Positions 21,864 to 23,592 of a DNA stretch of 23,592 bases are shown in pieces. This stretch comes from a virus: positions 1 through 23,592 of IMG/VR virus record IMGVR_UViG_3300032046_005453; one strand, given 5' to 3'. Below the pieces are notes generated by a model. The model did no database searches, had not been told where the DNA came from, and worked only from the letters and a program-made list of their open reading frames with translations. Positions within the stretch are counted from its first letter, which is position 1. Each line of letters opens with the position of its first letter. A program made the position numbers and the translations under genes.

Positions 21864-22400
21864 ATGAAATTACACTTAGGTTGTGGGTATAAAAAATTAG
21901 ATGGCTTTGTCAATGTTGATATAAGACCAGAAACAGAATGCGATATTTTAGATGATGTTGCTACTCTAAAAAACTTCCAAGATGGTAGCGCCGATATGAT
22001 ATATGCATGTCATGTGTTAGAACATTTTACTAGAACACAATATAAAGATGTTTTAAAAAGATGGACCGAAATTTTAAAAAGTGGTGGCGCTTTAAGAGTG
22101 TCTGTTCCAGATTTATATAAAGTCTCCGAATTGCATTATACAAAAAAATATCCACTTAAAAAATTAATGGGGTTTTTATATGGAGGTCAAAACTATTCAG
22201 AAAACTTTCATTATATAGGATTTGATTTTGATACTCTTAAAGAAGATCTTGAAGAATTAGGATATAAAGATGTAAAAGTTTGGAATTGGAAAGAAGTTGA
22301 ACATGGTGATATAGATGATTATAGCCAAGCTTACTTGCCACATATGGATAAAGAAAATGGGCACCTAATGAGTTTAAATGTAGAGGCTACAAAGATATGA
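21864..22400 (+). CDS. SAM-dependent methyltransferase
   Basis: A 178-residue class I methyltransferase. Motif I is KLHLGCGYKKLDGFVNVDI (2-20), with the acidic residue that binds the SAM ribose at Asp19. ACHVLEHF (48-55) and ALRVSVPDLYK give the later strands. It is short, lacking a large substrate domain. It lies inside a glycosyltransferase operon, so a sugar O-methylation or chain-capping role is plausible but inferred. Its stop overlaps the next gene's start (ATGA). Confidence 0.88.
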   Translation: MKLHLGCGYKKLDGFVNVDIRPETECDILDDVATLKNFQDGSADMIYACHVLEHFTRTQYKDVLKRWTEILKSGGALRVSVPDLYKVSELHYTKKYPLKKLMGFLYGGQNYSENFHYIGFDFDTLKEDLEELGYKDVKVWNWKEVEHGDIDDYSQAYLPHMDKENGHLMSLNVEATKI

Positions 22401-23047
22401 TTTCAATATTGTTAGCTGTTTATAATGGCGAAAAATACATAAAAAGAAGCATTGACTCAATCTTAGACCAAACCTTTAAAGATTGGGAATTACTTATTGG
22501 ATTTAACGGAACAGTAGATGGCAGTAAAGAAATTGTCAAACAATACAACGATCCTAGAATAAGAGTTTTTGATTATGGAGATGATAAAGGAAAGGCAAAG
22601 ACATTAAATAAACTCATAAAAGAATCAAAAGGCGAGTGGTTAGCCATTCAGGATGATGATGATATGTGGATGCCTAAAAAGCTTGACAGGCAGTTTAAAT
22701 ATACAGATGATTATGATGTGATTGGAACGCAAATAATATATGTTGATGAGAATGATAATCCAACAGGTAATCCAGTTCTTGCTAAAGACAACGACACAAT
22801 CAAGTTAAAATCTTTAACTGGAGATAATCAGGTTGCAAATACATCTGCAATTTTTAAAAAGAAATGCGCAGAAGAAATAAATGGATGGAGTGAGATTTTA
22901 GATGGAATAGAAGATTTTGATTTTTGGTTAAAAATAATGAGAAATGATCATAAATTTATTAACTTAGCATCAGCTGAAGTTATGCATAGATTACATAATA
23001 ACAGCAATTTTAATACAAAAAAATTTGATTTAAACAAAATACTTTAA
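22397..23047 (+). CDS. Glycosyltransferase family 2, compact
   Basis: A 216-residue GT2. It begins MISILLAVYNGEKYIKRSID, with SILDQTF, an atypical nucleotide loop LIGFNGTVDGS (33-43) where the usual DDGS has an Asn-Gly, and the metal-binding IQDDDDMWMPKKLDRQF (84-100). EDFDFWLKI marks the C-terminal acceptor helix. It is shorter than many GT2s but appears complete at the core. It overlaps the methyltransferase by 4 nt and is followed 8 nt later by the last gene. Confidence 0.9.
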   Translation: MISILLAVYNGEKYIKRSIDSILDQTFKDWELLIGFNGTVDGSKEIVKQYNDPRIRVFDYGDDKGKAKTLNKLIKESKGEWLAIQDDDDMWMPKKLDRQFKYTDDYDVIGTQIIYVDENDNPTGNPVLAKDNDTIKLKSLTGDNQVANTSAIFKKKCAEEINGWSEILDGIEDFDFWLKIMRNDHKFINLASAEVMHRLHNNSNFNTKKFDLNKIL

Positions 23048-23055
23048 ACAAGAAT

Positions 23056-23592
23056 ATGAAATTTTATTTTGAGGGTTGGCTTCATCACAAAAACGAGATA
23101 GGCCTTAATTTAATGATTAAAGAAGGAATGGATGTAGATTTTTCTATGAACCCAAACAAACAATATGATTGGATTGTGAGTTTGAGTGAATTTAAAACAT
23201 TTGAAAATCACAAAGGTGGTATAATTTATGGACCACACATGACATTCCCTGCTGTTGATGTTATGAAAGTTCCTAATAGATCAGGGAGAGTATATTGTAA
23301 CGCATTGTCTGATTGGAATAAAAAACTTTGTGAAGATATCATGCCAGGAGTTAAATTCCTTGCTTTGCCTTTTGGGGTAGATATTGAAAAATTTAAGCCA
23401 CAAGAGAAAACTGGTAAGCCTGTTATATATTTTAAAACAGTTGATGAGTCGAGATTATATGATGTTTTAAATAATTTGCCAGGAGATTTTTTGATATTTG
23501 ATTATAACAAAAGATATGATGAAGGAGCATTTCAAGATGCTATATCGAAAGCGCCATATGCTATATGGTTAGGAAGACATGAAAGTCAAGGA
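23056..23592 (+). CDS. GT4-like glycosyltransferase, cut by the window edge
   Basis: At least 179 codons are open from ATG 23056 to the right edge, where the gene runs out of the window. The start MKFYFEGWLHHKNEIGLNLM looks like the first strand and loop of a GT-B enzyme. Later LALPFGVDIEKFKP fits the inter-domain signature (P-x-G-V-D-x-x-x-F) of GT4 proteins, and the final visible part, YAIWLGRHESQG, matches the start of the donor-site motif, where a catalytic Glu would follow. It starts 8 nt after the GT2 stop, as next gene of the operon. Confidence 0.75.
   Translation, partial: MKFYFEGWLHHKNEIGLNLMIKEGMDVDFSMNPNKQYDWIVSLSEFKTFENHKGGIIYGPHMTFPAVDVMKVPNRSGRVYCNALSDWNKKLCEDIMPGVKFLALPFGVDIEKFKPQEKTGKPVIYFKTVDESRLYDVLNNLPGDFLIFDYNKRYDEGAFQDAISKAPYAIWLGRHESQG

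Noticed and set aside
1-23592. CRISPR arrays, tRNA genes, insertion sequences or attachment sites
   Set aside because: No regularly spaced repeats, cloverleaf sequence, transposase or integrase was found on either strand.

Overview
This window is part of the genome of a tailed phage of the T4-like supergroup, or of a prophage or assembled viral genome of that kind. The clearest evidence is a head-morphogenesis block on the minus strand, in T4 order: a gp21-like prohead protease (3465-4133), a gp22-like scaffold (1968-3395) and a gp23-like major capsid protein (226-1884). The DNA is AT-rich, and no start codon I checked has a Shine-Dalgarno sequence; the leaders are A/T-rich instead. Together with the glycosyltransferase-rich content this suggests a Bacteroidota host, but that is an inference.

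Layout. Positions 1-225 hold no gene, only a possible structured RNA and a terminator. Positions 226-6736 (minus) hold capsid, scaffold, protease and three unrecognised proteins. Positions 6851-9154 (plus) hold one large von Willebrand A (VWA) protein. Positions 9229-14077 (minus) hold two small related proteins (111 and 90 aa), a GNAT acetyltransferase with a glycosyltransferase, and two larger proteins of unknown function. Positions 14168-15185 (plus) hold a PhoH-like ATPase and a 65-aa protein. Positions 15219-17038 (minus) hold three small helical or acidic proteins in one operon. From 17140 to the right edge (plus) there is a thioredoxin followed by a tightly packed glycan operon: a GT-A-type protein, an unknown protein, a GIY-YIG homing endonuclease, a GT2, a GT6 (ABO/alpha-galactosyltransferase family), a GT10-like fucosyltransferase, a SAM methyltransferase, a second GT2 and a truncated GT4-like gene.

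How the parts may work together. Six minus-strand proteins (334, 350, 403, 214, 264 and 121 aa) begin with a similar short amphipathic segment. They, the capsid protein and the scaffold are rich in the tripeptide L-N-E or related L/I-x-E sites, which resemble the cleavage consensus of T4 gp21. I read these proteins as candidate internal head (core) proteins, targeted into the prohead and trimmed by the protease. Twelve leaders carry an oriented TATTTAT element 12-36 nt before the start codon. It appears before isolated genes and the first genes of operons, and I propose it as the phage's late-type promoter. Simple hairpin terminators close most transcription units. The glycan operon has 1-4 nt overlaps between genes and probably builds or modifies a surface or virion glycan with fucose- and galactose-type transfer, but its target cannot be read from the sequence.
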